Shown here one piece after another: positions 19,605-27,631 of a stretch of 64,000 nucleotides of DNA; the first letter of the stretch is position 1, and each line of letters opens with the position of its first letter. Where the stretch lies: contig NZ_JAAXLK010000002.1 in the NCBI RefSeq assembly GCF_012641185.1, positions 124,001 to 188,000 on the forward strand, given 5' to 3'. The notes under the pieces were generated by a model. It saw only the letters and a list, made by a program, of their open reading frames with translations, was not told the origin of the DNA and did no database searches. Position numbers and translations under genes: made by a program. This stretch comes from Levilactobacillus tujiorum (GTDB taxonomy: Bacteria > Bacillota > Bacilli > Lactobacillales > Lactobacillaceae).

Positions 19605-20123
19605 CTACTTTGCGGTATTATCGGTATCAGTGTCTGGTTTAACCAACTTCAGTGGTTCCGGAGCATCATAATCCGGGATGATGTCGTCAGGATCTGTGTA
19701 GACGGCAAAAGTGACGGCTTGATCCTTGAGCTTACGATTGGTATCGGTGAGCTCGGCTTCCGTGACGACCCCTAATTGTTGCGCCATCATTTCGGCTAAA
19801 AAGCCAGCCTCTAAAGTGAAGTCGGTATCACCAGCGGTCTTGAGCCGTAAGCGTACCGGATCACCGCTGAGTTGCCACTTCGTCATTTCCGCAGTTTGTT
19901 TTTCAAGTGTCAGTGTACCAAAGCCGGCCTGATTGAAGAAAATAGCGGCGTCAGTGGGGTTGCCAATGGGGAAGCGTCGTGCCAATGACTTACCGGCCCA
20001 GTACTCGATGGCTCCCTTATCCTCACCTAGTAATTCTGGAATAAGGGCATCACGAAGAATCATTTGGGGCAAGATGGCAGTCCCAGCAGGATCATTCATG
20101 ACGGTCTGGTATAAGTTTTTCAA
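19605..20123 (-). CDS. YslB family protein (DUF2507)
   Basis: This is a 172-residue cytoplasmic protein of unknown function resembling B. subtilis YslB. The start is TTG (20123-20121), with AAAGGAG nine bases upstream. The family stretch ILRDALIPELLGEDKGAIEYWAGKSLAR is N-terminal, and GFLAEMMAQQLG lies in the middle. The C-terminus is acidic. It diverges from racE, as in other Bacillota, and shares the 186-base promoter region. I cannot assign a function. Confidence 0.85.
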   Translation of the reverse strand: MKNLYQTVMNDPAGTAILPQMILRDALIPELLGEDKGAIEYWAGKSLARRFPIGNPTDAAIFFNQAGFGTLTLEKQTAEMTKWQLSGDPVRLRLKTAGDTDFTLEAGFLAEMMAQQLGVVTEAELTDTNRKLKDQAVTFAVYTDPDDIIPDYDAPEPLKLVKPDTDTDNTAK

Positions 20124-20247
20124 AATAGTTGGCTCCTTTGTCCGAATTAGATTCTAATTTTATTATACCTTAAAAATAGGTCAACTTTGATTTCCCCATA
20201 AATTTAATGCTTTTTTATCACCTGTTGAGATTTTAACAGCAAGAAAC

Positions 20248-20276
20248 TTGAATCCGCTTCATAAAAAGGCGATAAT
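20248..20276 (+). promoter_or_regulatory. racE operon promoter
   Basis: TTGAAT (20248-20253) and GATAAT (20271-20276) are 17 bases apart, 34 bases before the racE ATG. Confidence 0.6.
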
Positions 20277-20309
20277 ATAGTTTCAAGTAATTGAGAGGAG
20301 CGTTGATTC

Positions 20310-21143
20310 ATGCAAAACAGTCCAATTGGGTTAATGGATTCTGGAGTCGGCGGCTTAACGGTATTAAAAGAGGTTCAACGGTTACTGCCTACCGAAAAGA
20401 CAGTTTTCCTAGGGGATCAGGCACGGTTACCCTATGGGCCACGGGACGCGGCGGAAGTCACCACGTTTACGCGGCAGATTGCTGGGTTCTTACAGCAGCA
20501 AGCGGATATAAAGATGCTAATTATTGCGTGCAATACGGCCACGGCAGCGGCGTTGGCGACGATGCAGCGTGAGCTTACAATTCCCGTGGTGGGGGTCATT
20601 GCACCGGGCGCACGGTCAGCGGTTCAAGCGACGCACAATCACCGGATTGGAGTCATCGCGACTACGGGGACTGTTAAGAGCGACCAGTATCGGACGACGA
20701 TTTTGGCTAAAGACCCGCATAATGAAGTGATCAGTTTAGCTTGCCAAGAATTTGTGACGTTGGTTGAGCAAAACGACCTGAATTCAGAGCATGCGCGGGC
20801 AGTTGTTCAAGCGGGACTGGCGCCACTGCTGGATCAAGACATTGATACTCTGGTCATGGGGTGCACGCATTTTCCACTTCTGCGGCCGCTCATTCAGGAC
20901 GTCATGGGCGCCGGGGTGACGTTAGTCGATCCGGGGACGGCCACGGCTAAGATGGCCACGTCCTTACTGGATTATTGGAATTTAGCCAATCCAGAAGGGG
21001 TCCGTCATCCCCAAAGCGATTACTATACAACAGGTGATATTGACCGTTTCAATGAATTAGCTGATAATTGGTTAGAGGAGACACCTGTCCGGGCACAACA
21101 TTTATCCCTGACAGCATTGACTCACACGACGGAGGTTAACTAA
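20310..21143 (+). CDS. murI: Glutamate racemase
   Basis: MurI/RacE makes D-glutamate for peptidoglycan in the cytoplasm. The 277-residue protein has the two catalytic cysteines in IACNTATAA (near 74) and MGCTHFPLL (near 186), and the N-terminal MDSGVGGLTVL substrate loop. GAGAGGAG precedes the ATG. It leads an operon: the XTPase gene begins on the base after its stop, then a phosphodiesterase and a c-di-AMP-binding CBS protein follow, a grouping common in lactobacilli. Confidence 0.96.
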   Translation: MQNSPIGLMDSGVGGLTVLKEVQRLLPTEKTVFLGDQARLPYGPRDAAEVTTFTRQIAGFLQQQADIKMLIIACNTATAAALATMQRELTIPVVGVIAPGARSAVQATHNHRIGVIATTGTVKSDQYRTTILAKDPHNEVISLACQEFVTLVEQNDLNSEHARAVVQAGLAPLLDQDIDTLVMGCTHFPLLRPLIQDVMGAGVTLVDPGTATAKMATSLLDYWNLANPEGVRHPQSDYYTTGDIDRFNELADNWLEETPVRAQHLSLTALTHTTEVN

Positions 21144-21743
21144 ATGGAAAACACGATTGTCATTGCGACGAAGAACGCTGGTAAGGCGCGTGAGTTTCGC
21201 GCAATCTTTGAGCCCAAGGGACTAACGGTTAAGACTTTAGCTGATTTTCCAGAGTTAAAACAAGTTGCGGAGACCGGCCAAACGTTTACGGAGAATGCAA
21301 CGCTCAAGGCGACCGCGGTCGCGCAAGAAACGCAGTTACCGGTGTTGGCAGATGATTCGGGATTGATGGTGGACGCTTTGAACGGAGAACCGGGCATCTA
21401 TTCAGCACGTTATGCTGGCGACCACGATGATGCGAGGAATAATGCAAAATTGCTGGCTAACTTGACTGGAGTTCCGGCTGCTAAACGGGGCGCGGCTTTC
21501 CACACGTCGTTAGTGTTGATCAAGCCAGATGGCAAAAAGTTGGTGGCAACGGGTGAAATACGTGGTGAGATTTTGACCGCGCCACGAGGCCACGATGGCT
21601 TCGGCTACGACCCCTTATTCTATGTACCGGCAGAAAAGATGACGTTTGCCGAGATGGGATTGGCAACTAAGAATCAGCACAGTCACAGAGCGAAAGCGAC
21701 GGCAGCAATGTTGCCTCAGTTCGATGCTTGGTGGGAGGCTTAA
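21144..21743 (+). CDS. rdgB: XTP/dITP diphosphatase (Ham1 family)
   Basis: It hydrolyses non-canonical purine nucleotides (XTP, dITP) to monophosphates, keeping them out of DNA and RNA. The 199-residue length is normal. IATKNAGKAREF at the N-terminus, LADDSGLMVDALNGEPGIYSARYAG in the middle and GHDGFGYDPLFYVP near 150 are the three family motifs. It abuts racE with no gap, so coupled translation is likely. Confidence 0.96.
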   Translation: MENTIVIATKNAGKAREFRAIFEPKGLTVKTLADFPELKQVAETGQTFTENATLKATAVAQETQLPVLADDSGLMVDALNGEPGIYSARYAGDHDDARNNAKLLANLTGVPAAKRGAAFHTSLVLIKPDGKKLVATGEIRGEILTAPRGHDGFGYDPLFYVPAEKMTFAEMGLATKNQHSHRAKATAAMLPQFDAWWEA

Positions 21744-21744
21744 G

Positions 21745-22278
21745 ATGAGTCGATGGTTAGTGGTGAGTGATAATCACGGTGACCGGGATATCTTGGTCAA
21801 ATTAAAAAAACAGCTTCAACCGGATGCAATCTTTCACTGTGGCGATTCGGAAATGCGAGCAGATGATCCGTGGTTCCAAGATGCCTATGTCGTGCAAGGT
21901 AATATGGACAGCGATCCCAACCTCCCACAAGTGCTCACACCACGAGTGGCCGGGTGTCAGGTATTATTGACGCACGGGCATCTTGATGGTGTCAACTGGA
22001 ATCTGACCCGGTTAAAGTTACGGGCAGATGCGGCTCAAGCTGATGCAGTATTTTATGGACATACCCACCAACTGGCTGTCGAAATGGTCGCCGGTCACTT
22101 ATTTGTTAATCCCGGGAGTATCAGTCAGCCTAGGGGTGAATTTCAAACCTTGGGTGGGACGTGTGCGTTGATTACCGTAACGGCCACCCAATGGGATGTA
22201 CAGTACGTGACACGGGATGGGCAACCCGTACCTGATCTTAGGTTTACTTTTGCCCGGGTAGAAACACAGAAAGGATGA
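21745..22278 (+). CDS. YfcE/YsnB-type metallophosphoesterase
   Basis: This is a small calcineurin-like phosphodiesterase of 177 residues. ATG 21745, six bases after GGGAGG and one base after the previous stop, is preferred over the frame's opening at 21646 inside rdgB. The metal-binding motifs are VVSDNHGD, FHCGDSE, QGNMD, THGHLDG and YGHTHQL. The natural substrate is unknown. Position behind racE-rdgB is typical. Confidence 0.9.
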   Translation: MSRWLVVSDNHGDRDILVKLKKQLQPDAIFHCGDSEMRADDPWFQDAYVVQGNMDSDPNLPQVLTPRVAGCQVLLTHGHLDGVNWNLTRLKLRADAAQADAVFYGHTHQLAVEMVAGHLFVNPGSISQPRGEFQTLGGTCALITVTATQWDVQYVTRDGQPVPDLRFTFARVETQKG

Positions 22279-22285
22279 CTCAGGC

Positions 22286-22774
22286 ATGATTGACCCAGCC
22301 GTCGAGCAAATGCTACTTAAAGACCCCAAAAGTTACGTGATTTCAGCAGATGTCGTTGCCAATGTGACGGCTACCAACACCTTAGAACACGCCTTCATGG
22401 TGCTGTCTAAAGTGGGCTATAGCAGAATTCCGGTCTTAACCCCTGACGATCATTTACAAGGGATGATTTCGCTGGCGGCAATTTCAGATTATCTGTTACA
22501 CGTGCCAGGGGCGGCCGTCGATCAGCTCAGCCGATATACGGTGGCGGATGCGATGCTACCGGTTAATCGGTGGGTGGATGATCCGACAAAATTAGAAACG
22601 ATTTTAAACTACTTAGTGGATGAGCCATTCATTCCATTGGTGGATGAGCACAAGGTCTTTCAAGGGATTATTACCCGACGTGAGATTCTCAAACGCATTA
22701 ATTTTATGGCGCACAATCTGCATAATTACTACGCGGTGACGGCGAAGAAGTCGCTGACCGACAAGGTGGATTAG
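22286..22774 (+). CDS. cbpB: CBS-domain protein, CbpB/DarB-like c-di-AMP receptor
   Basis: This 162-residue protein consists of two CBS domains (about 15-75 and 85-150). It resembles B. subtilis DarB (YkuL) and listerial CbpB, which bind c-di-AMP and, when free of it, activate the (p)ppGpp synthase Rel. GYSRIPVLTPDDHLQGMIS and FIPLVDEHKVFQGIITRREIL are the paired CBS signatures. The ribosome site AAGGATGA overlaps the previous stop, so it is the last gene of the racE operon. Function is assigned by family resemblance; binding itself cannot be read from sequence. Confidence 0.82.
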   Translation: MIDPAVEQMLLKDPKSYVISADVVANVTATNTLEHAFMVLSKVGYSRIPVLTPDDHLQGMISLAAISDYLLHVPGAAVDQLSRYTVADAMLPVNRWVDDPTKLETILNYLVDEPFIPLVDEHKVFQGIITRREILKRINFMAHNLHNYYAVTAKKSLTDKVD

Positions 22775-22947
22775 TGAACTTCCGAGCTTCAAACCGAGCC
22801 GGAGGACCGCTTCTCAGGCCGCAAGCGATCCCCACAGCAGGCGGAATCTCTGCCAGCCGCAGGTGCCGGGTTTAGGCTATTTTTCAGACTAAAATCCTGG
22901 TCACTTTAGCGTTGGTAATGATTTTGGTCCTTTCAACCTTTAGTTAG
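22774..22947. repeat. Dispersed intergenic repeat, copy A
   Basis: About 174 bases that recur with high similarity at 35944-36117 in the same orientation. The core is CCGAGCCGGAG, ACCGCTTCTCAGGCCGC, TCCCCACAGCAGGCGGAAT and CTCTGCCAGCCGCAGG. The downstream part is more diverged, ending in a shared AATGATTTTGGT. It begins right at the cbpB stop and abuts a strong terminator. No open frame or terminal transposon repeats were seen. Confidence 0.85.
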
Positions 22948-23001
22948 CCACCAAAAAACGCTTGAATCCTACAATCGAGGATTCAAGCGTTTTTTTGGTG
23001 G
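22948..23001. terminator. Strong bidirectional terminator between cbpB and mscS
   Basis: An almost perfect stem of about 23 bp, CCACCAAAAAACGCTTG on one arm and CAAGCGTTTTTTTGGTGG on the other, with a seven-base loop. It serves the convergent operons. Confidence 0.92.
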
Positions 23002-23022
23002 TTTAGCCCAAGAGTCACTGAC

Positions 23023-23895
23023 CTACTTACTGCCGAGCAGCGACGCGTGAGTTGGCAATTGAATACCAGCTTGTCGAATGGCCTTCAGGTAGGCCGTGAG
23101 AAAGGTCGCTTGCAGGGTGTACTGGCTACCGCTTTTACACGTCAGGCTAACTTGAAAGACCAGTTCGTTGGGCGGTAGTGTGACGACTCCCGTGATCATC
23201 GGTTCACCGATGACACTAGGGTGTTGTGGCAAAAGTTTTTCGTTGACAGCCTGGATAATATCGGGAAGCTTTTCAACCGGAGTGGTCGGTGCAATGGGAA
23301 TGTTTACCAACGCGTGCATATTATTACGTGAACGGTTGGAAACAATGGTGATATTGCGATTGGGGATGAAGTTCAGGGTGCCATCGGCGCTGGTCACCTG
23401 AGTGGTCCGTAGACCAATCGAGGTGACGGTTCCTTCAATCGTCCCGATCTGGACCACGTCGCCCACGTCCAGTTGTTGTTCGAGCAGAATAGAAATTCCT
23501 GTGACCAAGTCGCTCACAAAGCCTTGGGCACCAAGACCTAAAGCTAAACTGAAGATTCCAGCACCGGCGATTAGTGTACCAACGGGGACACCGAGGGTGG
23601 AAAGAATCGCGTAGATCCAGAAGAAGAGAATGGTGTAGTGAAAGAGGTTCATGGTCAGCATACTAATGGTTTGTAGTCGATTGCTGGGACCAGACTTGGG
23701 TACCAGGTAGCGTTTAAAGCTACGGCGAAGAATGAATTTACCGACCACGTTGATGGCGAAGAACAAAACCGTCAAAAAGAGTAGGGATAAAAAGCGACTG
23801 GTGATTAAATGACCAAACTTTTCCCAGTCAAACGAGCTAATGTAGTGTTGAAACCACTTGGAAGAAGTGGCAGTTGAGGTGACTAAATCCATCAA
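23023..23895 (-). CDS. MscS family mechanosensitive ion channel
   Basis: This is a small-conductance mechanosensitive channel protein of 290 residues (YkuT-like). Three membrane helices lie at about 30-50, 70-95 and 100-125. The pore-lining helix is the Gly/Ala-rich ISLALGLGAQGFVSDLVTG type, followed by the beta domain (DVGDVVQIGTIEGTVTSIGLRTT) and a C-terminal alpha/beta domain. The start could be TTG 23895 or the next codon ATG 23892; AAAGGAG is 9 or 12 bases away. It is alone between terminators. Confidence 0.93.
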   Translation of the reverse strand: MMDLVTSTATSSKWFQHYISSFDWEKFGHLITSRFLSLLFLTVLFFAINVVGKFILRRSFKRYLVPKSGPSNRLQTISMLTMNLFHYTILFFWIYAILSTLGVPVGTLIAGAGIFSLALGLGAQGFVSDLVTGISILLEQQLDVGDVVQIGTIEGTVTSIGLRTTQVTSADGTLNFIPNRNITIVSNRSRNNMHALVNIPIAPTTPVEKLPDIIQAVNEKLLPQHPSVIGEPMITGVVTLPPNELVFQVSLTCKSGSQYTLQATFLTAYLKAIRQAGIQLPTHASLLGSK

Positions 23896-24108
23896 GAAGC
23901 GAGTCTCCTTTAAGTGCGTCGCGAGTAGTTCCTGGTAGTGGAAATTACGCAGGAGGGACGCAATCAGTTTTCTTTCTAGTTTAGCAGATTTTTAAGGGAG
24001 CGCCCAGTTCTGTAGCAGAAAAGCTGGCTAGATTTGGGGTTTTAATTGCACCGGTCTGCTGAGAATGCTATTCTATTGGTAAGTAACTGAGTACAAGGAG
24101 GGGTTGTC

Positions 24109-24513
24109 ATGACCGGTGGACAAGTAGCGGGCCTGATCGCAGCAATAGCGTTTTTGATTCTGGTCCTCTTCATTGGCATGTTCTTAGTCAAAATGAATAA
24201 AACGTTGGGTGAAGTTAATAAATCGGTGAAGACGATGACGTCGGATTTGGATGTGATCAGTCATCAAGCTGAAAATATTATGGCCAACGCAAATGAATTA
24301 CTGGAAGACGTTAATAAGAAAGTTGCCACCATCGATCCCGTCTTCCAGGCCGCTGCTGACTTAGGTGAGAGTGTGTCCGACTTGAATACGGCAACGCGTA
24401 ATTTGACCGACCGGGTGACCGATACCGCTAAGCAGACGGCCAAGACGTCGCTAGCAGCTAAAGTTGGTAAGACGGCGTTTGATCTTTACAGAAATCACAA
24501 GAATAAGGATTAA
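24109..24513 (+). CDS. DUF948 membrane-anchored protein (YtxG-like)
   Basis: A 134-residue protein with one N-terminal membrane helix (about 5-27) and a long hydrophilic helical tail typical of DUF948. Its role is unknown; relatives are general-stress proteins. AAGGAGG lies before the ATG. It forms a pair with the YtxH-like gene 21 bases downstream. Confidence 0.82.
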   Translation: MTGGQVAGLIAAIAFLILVLFIGMFLVKMNKTLGEVNKSVKTMTSDLDVISHQAENIMANANELLEDVNKKVATIDPVFQAAADLGESVSDLNTATRNLTDRVTDTAKQTAKTSLAAKVGKTAFDLYRNHKNKD

Positions 24514-24534
24514 TCACGAAAGGAAGTCATTATT

Positions 24535-24915
24535 ATGGCAAAACACAAGTTATTAGTAGGATTATTAGTCGGCGGGGCCGCTTTTGCAGCTTACCATGCA
24601 CTGGACTTGGAACAACGTGAAGCATTGAAGGATGCTGCGCGTGATCGTTACAATGCTTTTAAAGATCGTGCTATTGATTATGCATTCTATGCAGCCGATG
24701 CGGCAGACGACTTCAAGGAATCTCTGAATGACAAATTAGAAGCCAAAAATGATGCTCCAGCGTGGAAGACAGTGCCTGATGAGGTCAATGATGAACCGGC
24801 CGATGACATTGTGTTGAGTAGTGATCAAGTTACTGATTTGCCTGATTCCGGTGCAGCGACGACTGCCGAGGACGACCAAGCTGATGATCAGGCTAAAGAT
24901 GATCAACAAGATTAA
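24535..24915 (+). CDS. YtxH-like small protein
   Basis: A 126-residue protein with an N-terminal Gly-rich hydrophobic stretch (LLVGLLVGGAAFAAYHAL), an amphipathic helical middle, and a highly acidic Asp/Ala/Gln tail. The pairing with a DUF948 gene mirrors B. subtilis ytxG-ytxH. The resemblance is by layout more than by sequence, so the family call is moderate. A terminator follows. Confidence 0.7.
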   Translation: MAKHKLLVGLLVGGAAFAAYHALDLEQREALKDAARDRYNAFKDRAIDYAFYAADAADDFKESLNDKLEAKNDAPAWKTVPDEVNDEPADDIVLSSDQVTDLPDSGAATTAEDDQADDQAKDDQQD

Positions 24916-24928
24916 TGAAATGTATTCG

Positions 24929-24965
24929 CGTAACGCCTGAGGTTGCTCTCGGGGTTACGCTTTTT
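24929..24965 (+). terminator. Terminator after the ytxH-like gene
   Basis: GCGTAACGCC pairs with GGGGTTACGC, then TTTTT. Confidence 0.85.
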
Positions 24966-25007
24966 ATTTGGTGTTAAGTCAATCGCAGCACCGGTTGAAC
25001 GCCACAC

Positions 25008-25043
25008 AAAAAGACAGAATCGCCACCGCGATTCTGTCTTTTT
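25008..25043. terminator. Bidirectional terminator for the LysR gene
   Basis: AAAAAGACAGAATCG and CGATTCTGTCTTTTT form a perfect 15-bp stem around six bases, symmetrical A and T runs serving both strands. Confidence 0.9.
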
Positions 25044-25059
25044 ACGGAGTGGAGATAAC

Positions 25060-25962
25060 TTAACTTTGGAAGAAGTCGTTATCCTGTTGTTGTTTAAACA
25101 GCTCTGATTGCAATTTCACAGCTAGTTTTTTGGCCTCTGGCGCATTGATTCGCTGAGGGCGACTGACGGCAATTAAGGGGAGTACCGGCGGCTTCTCTAG
25201 CAAATGCAGGACGCGCAGCGGTTGACCGTGTTTGAGAAAGAACCGCGCCATCGACTCTGGAATCAATGCCCAATTCCGGTCATTCACAAAGTACTGAGGG
25301 ACTGGCAGGCTGGCGTCTAGGTGCACAAATGGGGGGATTTTATCTTCCCAGCAGAGCATGTGCCACTTACGGTAGCTGTCATTGTAAGGAATCATAATCT
25401 CATCGTAACGAGACAGCATGGTTGTTCCTACAAAGTCGGGGTAGGCACTATCCGGTGGGGTGACCAACACGAGACGTTCCTGCCCAATCTTACGCGTTTC
25501 GATTTTATGCCGCGTCGACTCGACGAATGAAAAGCCAATGTCAGCCAAATCGTTATCAATGAGGTCGTAAATATTCAAATCATCAGTTGTCTGGATATTA
25601 AAACGTAAGAGCGAATCGTCCATCAGGGTGGTGGGCGCAATTTCAGATAGGATGGCCGTATTAATGTCCAAGGAAGTGGCAATGCTTAGGACGTGGTAGT
25701 CACCCATTTCCTTGAGACTATCTACTTGGTCATTAAGCTGAATCCATTGGCGGGCAATTGGTACAAGACGTTGACCATAGCGCGTCAAAGAAATCGTATT
25801 ATTTCCTTTGACCCGGTTGATCAATTTGACCCCTAGTAAGCTCTCCATCCGATGTAACCGGTTACTTACAGCGGCTTGCGTAATGTACAAAGAATCCGCA
25901 GCCTGGGAGATTTGCCGGTATTCTACAATTTTTAAAAAGGTCTGCAACAGCTCTGAATTCAT
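25060..25962 (-). CDS. LysR family transcription regulator
   Basis: A 300-residue regulator. The winged helix-turn-helix is N-terminal (FLKIVEYRQISQAADSLYITQAAVSNRLHRMESLLGVKLINR, seen as overlapping segments), followed by a linker helix and a two-lobe effector domain. The ligand is unknown. It lies upstream of, and on the same strand as nothing else nearby; the phosphatase gene 51 bases away is also on the minus strand and precedes it in transcription. The PTS operon starts beyond that on the other strand, so it could be a target (inference only). Confidence 0.9.
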   Translation of the reverse strand: MNSELLQTFLKIVEYRQISQAADSLYITQAAVSNRLHRMESLLGVKLINRVKGNNTISLTRYGQRLVPIARQWIQLNDQVDSLKEMGDYHVLSIATSLDINTAILSEIAPTTLMDDSLLRFNIQTTDDLNIYDLIDNDLADIGFSFVESTRHKIETRKIGQERLVLVTPPDSAYPDFVGTTMLSRYDEIMIPYNDSYRKWHMLCWEDKIPPFVHLDASLPVPQYFVNDRNWALIPESMARFFLKHGQPLRVLHLLEKPPVLPLIAVSRPQRINAPEAKKLAVKLQSELFKQQQDNDFFQS

Positions 25963-26012
25963 GAGTCTATCTCCAATTTTGGGAATCGTGCGTGAGCGGG
26001 ATTACAGGGAAG

Positions 26013-26669
26013 CTAATCGCGATCCGCAGTTTGATTATAGCTGACTAGTTTGATGGCATCGTCCGTTTCCTCGACGATTGAAATGCTGCCATTCAGGGGA
26101 AAGTTACCTACGATGTTGATGCCATGGTAATCGGCGAGTGTCCGGATGAACGTGCCGTGGGTAATCAACAGCACCGTGGCCTGATCCGGGCACGCTTCGT
26201 GAATGACGTCGAAACCGTGCTGCCACCGGGCAATGACCTGATCATAAGTTTCTGCCATCTTGGCGGGATCGCTCTCATGCATAAGCTGCCGGGTCTTGGA
26301 AAACCCAAAATTAGCAATGAGTTCTTCTTGTCCCGCGTAGCCGGTCGCTTGCGCCACTGCTTGCCAAGTCGCCGGGGCGTTCAATCCCTCATAGTAGCCG
26401 AAACAAACCTCTCTAAAGGTTTTGTTAGGCGCCAGAATTTTGGGTTGATGTGGCAACTGATCCAGGATTAAGTCGCGGGTTTCGATGGCGCGGCCTAGAT
26501 CCGAGGAGCAAACATAATCAAATGGAATATGTTGGAGCCGTTTACCAGTGGCCACAGCTTGTTGCCGGCCCTTAGCGGTTAAGTCGGAGTCGACCCATCC
26601 CTGCATGCGGTCAAAAGAGTTGAGTAGGGTTTCGCCGTGGCGGACAACATAGATCTTAATTTCAGTCAT
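26013..26669 (-). CDS. Histidine phosphatase family protein
   Basis: A 218-residue protein of the phosphoglycerate mutase/acid phosphatase branch 1 superfamily. The phospho-histidine motif VVRHGETLLN is at the N-terminus, GWVDSDLTAKGRQQA follows, the second pair is SSDLGRAIETRD, and LITHGTFIRTL carries the second catalytic His. Substrate is unknown; it is probably a broad phosphatase and not the glycolytic mutase. It may be cotranscribed with the LysR gene downstream. Confidence 0.9.
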   Translation of the reverse strand: MTEIKIYVVRHGETLLNSFDRMQGWVDSDLTAKGRQQAVATGKRLQHIPFDYVCSSDLGRAIETRDLILDQLPHQPKILAPNKTFREVCFGYYEGLNAPATWQAVAQATGYAGQEELIANFGFSKTRQLMHESDPAKMAETYDQVIARWQHGFDVIHEACPDQATVLLITHGTFIRTLADYHGINIVGNFPLNGSISIVEETDDAIKLVSYNQTADRD

Positions 26670-26730
26670 ACTGTTTTACCCCCATTATGGTTTGATTCCA
26701 TTCTATTCGAAAAAAAGATTATATTCAAGG

Positions 26731-26758
26731 TTGTAATGAAACCGATTTCATTTATAAT
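26731..26758 (+). promoter_or_regulatory. PTS operon promoter with a cre in its spacer
   Basis: TTGTAA (26731-26736) and TATAAT (26753-26758) are 16 bases apart. The spacer begins with TGAAACCGATTTCA (26737-26750), a perfect match to the cre consensus TGWAANCGNTNWCA. CcpA bound there should block polymerase, so the operon is predicted to be carbon-catabolite repressed. Confidence 0.85.
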
Positions 26759-26839
26759 AGAGGCAGATGTTTTTACCAGATAGGTAAGAATGATTATCTT
26801 TTGTTGCCATTATACATTTACTTTAGGGAGGCATTTATC

Positions 26840-27610
26840 ATGCATGTGACGTTATCAATCTGGCAAGCGTTACTAATTGCACTTTGGGTCGCACTGGTTG
26901 AATCACGGATTTTAGGTTTTTCAACCCTGACGATGCGGTTTAGTCCGCTGATGACGGGGATGATGGTTGGTTTTATTATGGGGGATATCAAACAAGCCAT
27001 GATTGTAACCGCTGCCATTCAGTTGGTCTACATGGGCTTCGTTGCCCCAGGGGGTGCTTTGCCCGCTGAACCATGTATCGCCACGGCCATTGCGGTGCCA
27101 GTTGCGCTGCTAGGCCACATGAGTCCTCAAGGAGCGATCGCGATTGCGGTGCCCGTGGGGTTGCTCGGAAGTTACCTCTATCAATTCAGATTTTTCCTAA
27201 ACACCTTCGCGTTGAAACCTATGGATAAATACGCTAGGGAAGGGAATGCCCGGGGCTTAGGATTTGCCATCATGGGGATTCCAACCTTGATTTCCTTCGC
27301 ACTGTTTATCCCACTGATGTTTATCGCCCTGTACTTCGGTGCACCGGTAATTTCCGGTTTAGTCGCTAACATTGAACACGGAACGTTGATTCACGTCTTG
27401 AACAGTGTTGGTGGTGGGTTGGCTGCCTTAGGGATTGCCGTAATCATGCAAGTTATTGGGAAGAAACAACTCTTACCATTCTTCTTCCTGGCTTACTTCA
27501 TGAGCGTGGCCTTTGCCAAGCTGGACATTAGCATGACGATCTACGCCATCTTTGGTGCCATCTTTGCCATCCTCTACGTGACATTTACGTCTAAGAAGTC
27601 AACCAACTAA
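26840..27610 (+). CDS. PTS mannose/fructose/sorbose family EIIC
   Basis: EIIC forms the sugar path through the membrane for a mannose-class phosphotransferase system. ATG 26840, eight bases after AGGGAGG, is preferred to the frame's opening TTG at 26801. The product is 256 residues and largely hydrophobic, with several helices and the family's MGFVAPGGALPAEPCIATAIAVP loop. It is the first gene of an operon IIC-IID-IIA-IIB-PH-like protein-EI. Confidence 0.93.
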   Translation: MHVTLSIWQALLIALWVALVESRILGFSTLTMRFSPLMTGMMVGFIMGDIKQAMIVTAAIQLVYMGFVAPGGALPAEPCIATAIAVPVALLGHMSPQGAIAIAVPVGLLGSYLYQFRFFLNTFALKPMDKYAREGNARGLGFAIMGIPTLISFALFIPLMFIALYFGAPVISGLVANIEHGTLIHVLNSVGGGLAALGIAVIMQVIGKKQLLPFFFLAYFMSVAFAKLDISMTIYAIFGAIFAILYVTFTSKKSTN

Positions 27611-27631
27611 GGATTAAGGAGGTAGAACTCA

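Noticed and set aside
19459-19671. 70-codon plus-strand frame between the giant gene and yslB
   Set aside because: It crosses a terminator hairpin and the yslB coding end, with no ribosome site.
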